Source: Kitasatospora papulosa (GTDB taxonomy: Bacteria; Actinomycetota; Actinomycetes; Streptomycetales; Streptomycetaceae). From it: 64,000 nucleotides of DNA. The DNA lies in NCBI RefSeq assembly GCF_000717245.1, contig NZ_JNYQ01000004.1:1-64000 (forward strand), in the 5' to 3' direction. This document shows positions 63,089-64,000 of the stretch, piece after piece (within the stretch, counting starts at the first letter, position 1; the number at the start of each line of letters is the position of its first letter). A program made the position numbers and the translations under genes. The notes beneath the pieces were generated by a model. The model saw only the letters and a program-made list of their open reading frames with translations, was not told the DNA's origin and did no database searches.

Positions 63089-63191
63089 GCTGATCTGACT
63101 CCTGTCGGGTGAGCGGATCCGGACGAATCGGCTCCACTTGCCCCCATCCTCTCGCGTGCCTCGCTCCGGCCGTGGTGGGGGACGGAAAACG

Positions 63192-63217
63192 AAAAAACCC
63201 CTCGCGGGTGCGAGAGG
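63192..63217 (-). terminator. Intrinsic terminator or attenuator upstream of cimA
   Basis: On the minus strand, CCTCTCGC-ACCC-GCGAGGGG is followed by TTTTTT, a textbook rho-independent terminator. It lies about 150 bases after the TetR stop and 105 before the cimA start. It may end the TetR transcript or attenuate cimA. Confidence 0.8.
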
Positions 63218-63272
63218 TCTGCGCGCGGGTCTGGGGCACGATGTCCGTTCCGTACGTGGTGGTACGGGACGG

Positions 63273-63308
63273 TCACTGCGGACCGGCGCGCCTGCTGCCG
63301 ATAATCAT
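63273..63308 (-). promoter_or_regulatory. Possible leader peptide MIIGSRRAGPQ upstream of the cimA hairpin
   Basis: An 11-codon open frame, ATG at 63308 to TGA at 63273, with two adjacent Ile codons (one the rare ATT), about 55 bases before the terminator-like hairpin and upstream of an isoleucine-pathway gene. The ribosome site is weak and only two control codons exist, so this is tentative. Confidence 0.25.
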
Positions 63309-63365
63309 GGCGGACGAGGACACGCACGCAGTCTGGCACAACGGCGCCACCCGCACCGGCCCGTC

Positions 63366-64000
63366 TCAGAATCCGGGCGCGACGTCCGCCGCCGGCGTAC
63401 CGGCTCCGGGCGGCGTGAGCGTCTCGTCCACGTACGTGCGCAGCTGGTCCAGGACCTGCTGCCGCCCGGTGCCGGGGATGCCGACGGTGACGTGCACGCT
63501 GAAGCCGTCCATCAGGGCCCGCAGCCGGGTCGCGGTCCGGCCGGCGCCGACGGTCCGGAACTCCCCGGCGGCGATGCCGTCGGTCAGCAGCTCCGTGAGG
63601 TCACCCTGCCAGGCGTCCTCGATGGCGGCCTGCCGGGCGCGGGCGTCGTCGTCGGCGTCCTGCGAGCGGTTCCAGACCTCCAGCCGGAGCGTCCAGTGCG
63701 GGTCGCGGTGGCCGTCGGTGACGTAGAGCGCGATGCAGGCGTCGAGCCGTTCGCGTGCGGTGCCGGGCCCGGCGAGCAGGGCCCGGCGTTCGGTGCCGAG
63801 CCGCGCCTCGCTCCATTCGAGGGTCTGCAGCAGCAGCTCGTCCTTGGTCCGGAAGTAGTACAGGAGGTGCCCGCTGCTCATCCCGACCTCGCGGCCGAGC
63901 CCCGCCATGGTGAGCCCGTCGAGCCCGCGCTCGGCGACGGTGCCCATGACGGCGGCGAGCACGTCCTCCCGGGGCGGGGCGATGTTGCGACGGCGAGGGG
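63366..64000 (-). CDS. TetR-family regulator, N-terminus beyond the window
   Basis: The frame is open to base 64000, so the start lies outside. At least 211 residues are visible. RRRNIAPPREDVLAAVMG leads into a TetR helix-turn-helix (LTMAGLGREVGMSSGHLLYYFRTKDELLLQTL), followed by an all-helical ligand domain (AGPGTARERLDACIALYV, HWTLRLEVWNRSQ, RLRALMDGFSVHVTVG). The GTG at 63962 is not chosen because it would cut the DNA-binding domain's first helix. Its ligand and target are unknown. Confidence 0.88.
   Translation of the reverse strand, partial: PRRRNIAPPREDVLAAVMGTVAERGLDGLTMAGLGREVGMSSGHLLYYFRTKDELLLQTLEWSEARLGTERRALLAGPGTARERLDACIALYVTDGHRDPHWTLRLEVWNRSQDADDDARARQAAIEDAWQGDLTELLTDGIAAGEFRTVGAGRTATRLRALMDGFSVHVTVGIPGTGRQQVLDQLRTYVDETLTPPGAGTPAADVAPGF

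Overview
The window is high-GC actinobacterial DNA and almost certainly comes from a Streptomyces chromosome. Third codon positions are nearly all G or C, GTG and TTG starts are common, and tightly overlapping stop/start pairs are frequent. The gene content also fits: a conservon GTPase end, accB/accE, Tat- and Sec-exported glycoside hydrolases, DmdR/IdeR-type iron boxes and CebR-type operators. From memory of the S. coelicolor map, cvnD, accE/accB and citramalate synthase lie close together there (around SCO5529-SCO5541). Here about 59 kb of other genes separates accB from cimA.

Region 1 (1-14.5 kb): the end of a CvnD-like GTPase and the acyl-CoA carboxylase beta and epsilon subunits. These are followed by a Tat-exported GH64 beta-1,3-glucanase, an amidohydrolase, a small cysteine-rich secreted protein, a YceI protein, a coupled methyltransferase/flavin oxidoreductase pair and a DUF3291 protein. 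Next come a membrane-anchored sigma-like protein beside a double-glycine-leader peptide gene, a CBM2-GH5 cellulase under a CebR-type operator, and an exported transglycosylase/M23 protein.

Region 2 (14.5-40 kb): a phage-tail-like contractile injection system (CIS) of the Streptomyces type. On the minus strand, reading 5' to 3', it encodes sheath, inner tube, a T4-type baseplate-like protein, a DUF6760 micro-protein, a giant Pro/Ala-rich VQR-motif protein, a second tube protein, a LysM tube/baseplate adaptor, a VgrG-like spike, gp25, baseplate J, tail protein I and a zinc-ribbon membrane protein. Most are linked by 1-4 bp stop/start overlaps. A separate unit carries the DUF4255 cap/terminator protein and the AAA+ ATPase. 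Two LuxR-family regulators and a plus-strand membrane protein with Ig-like and peptidoglycan-binding-like parts sit in the locus. At its far edge is a gene for an eCIS-core (DUF4157) protein that I read as a candidate effector. Behind the core it has a Rossmann domain resembling BMT5/DUF2431 methyltransferases, an Arg-Ser repeat tail and an apparent 3' frameshift. There are no capsid, portal, terminase or integrase genes, so this is not a prophage.

Region 3 (40-47.7 kb): PPK2, a complete ferric-siderophore ABC importer under two iron boxes, a PPOX-fold protein and a TPM-domain membrane protein.

Region 4 (47.7-61.4 kb): a beta-glucan utilisation locus. It has an Opp-type ABC importer (binding protein, two ATPases, two permeases), a GH1 and a GH3 beta-glucosidase, a LacI-family regulator, and a divergent GH30 glucanase with a ricin-B domain. 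A perfect 14-bp palindrome inside the start of the binding-protein gene is identical to one upstream of the GH64 gene 55 kb away, which suggests one beta-1,3/1,6-glucan regulon.

Region 5 (61.4-64 kb): citramalate synthase (isoleucine pathway) with a hairpin plus T-run upstream, and a TetR regulator running off the window.
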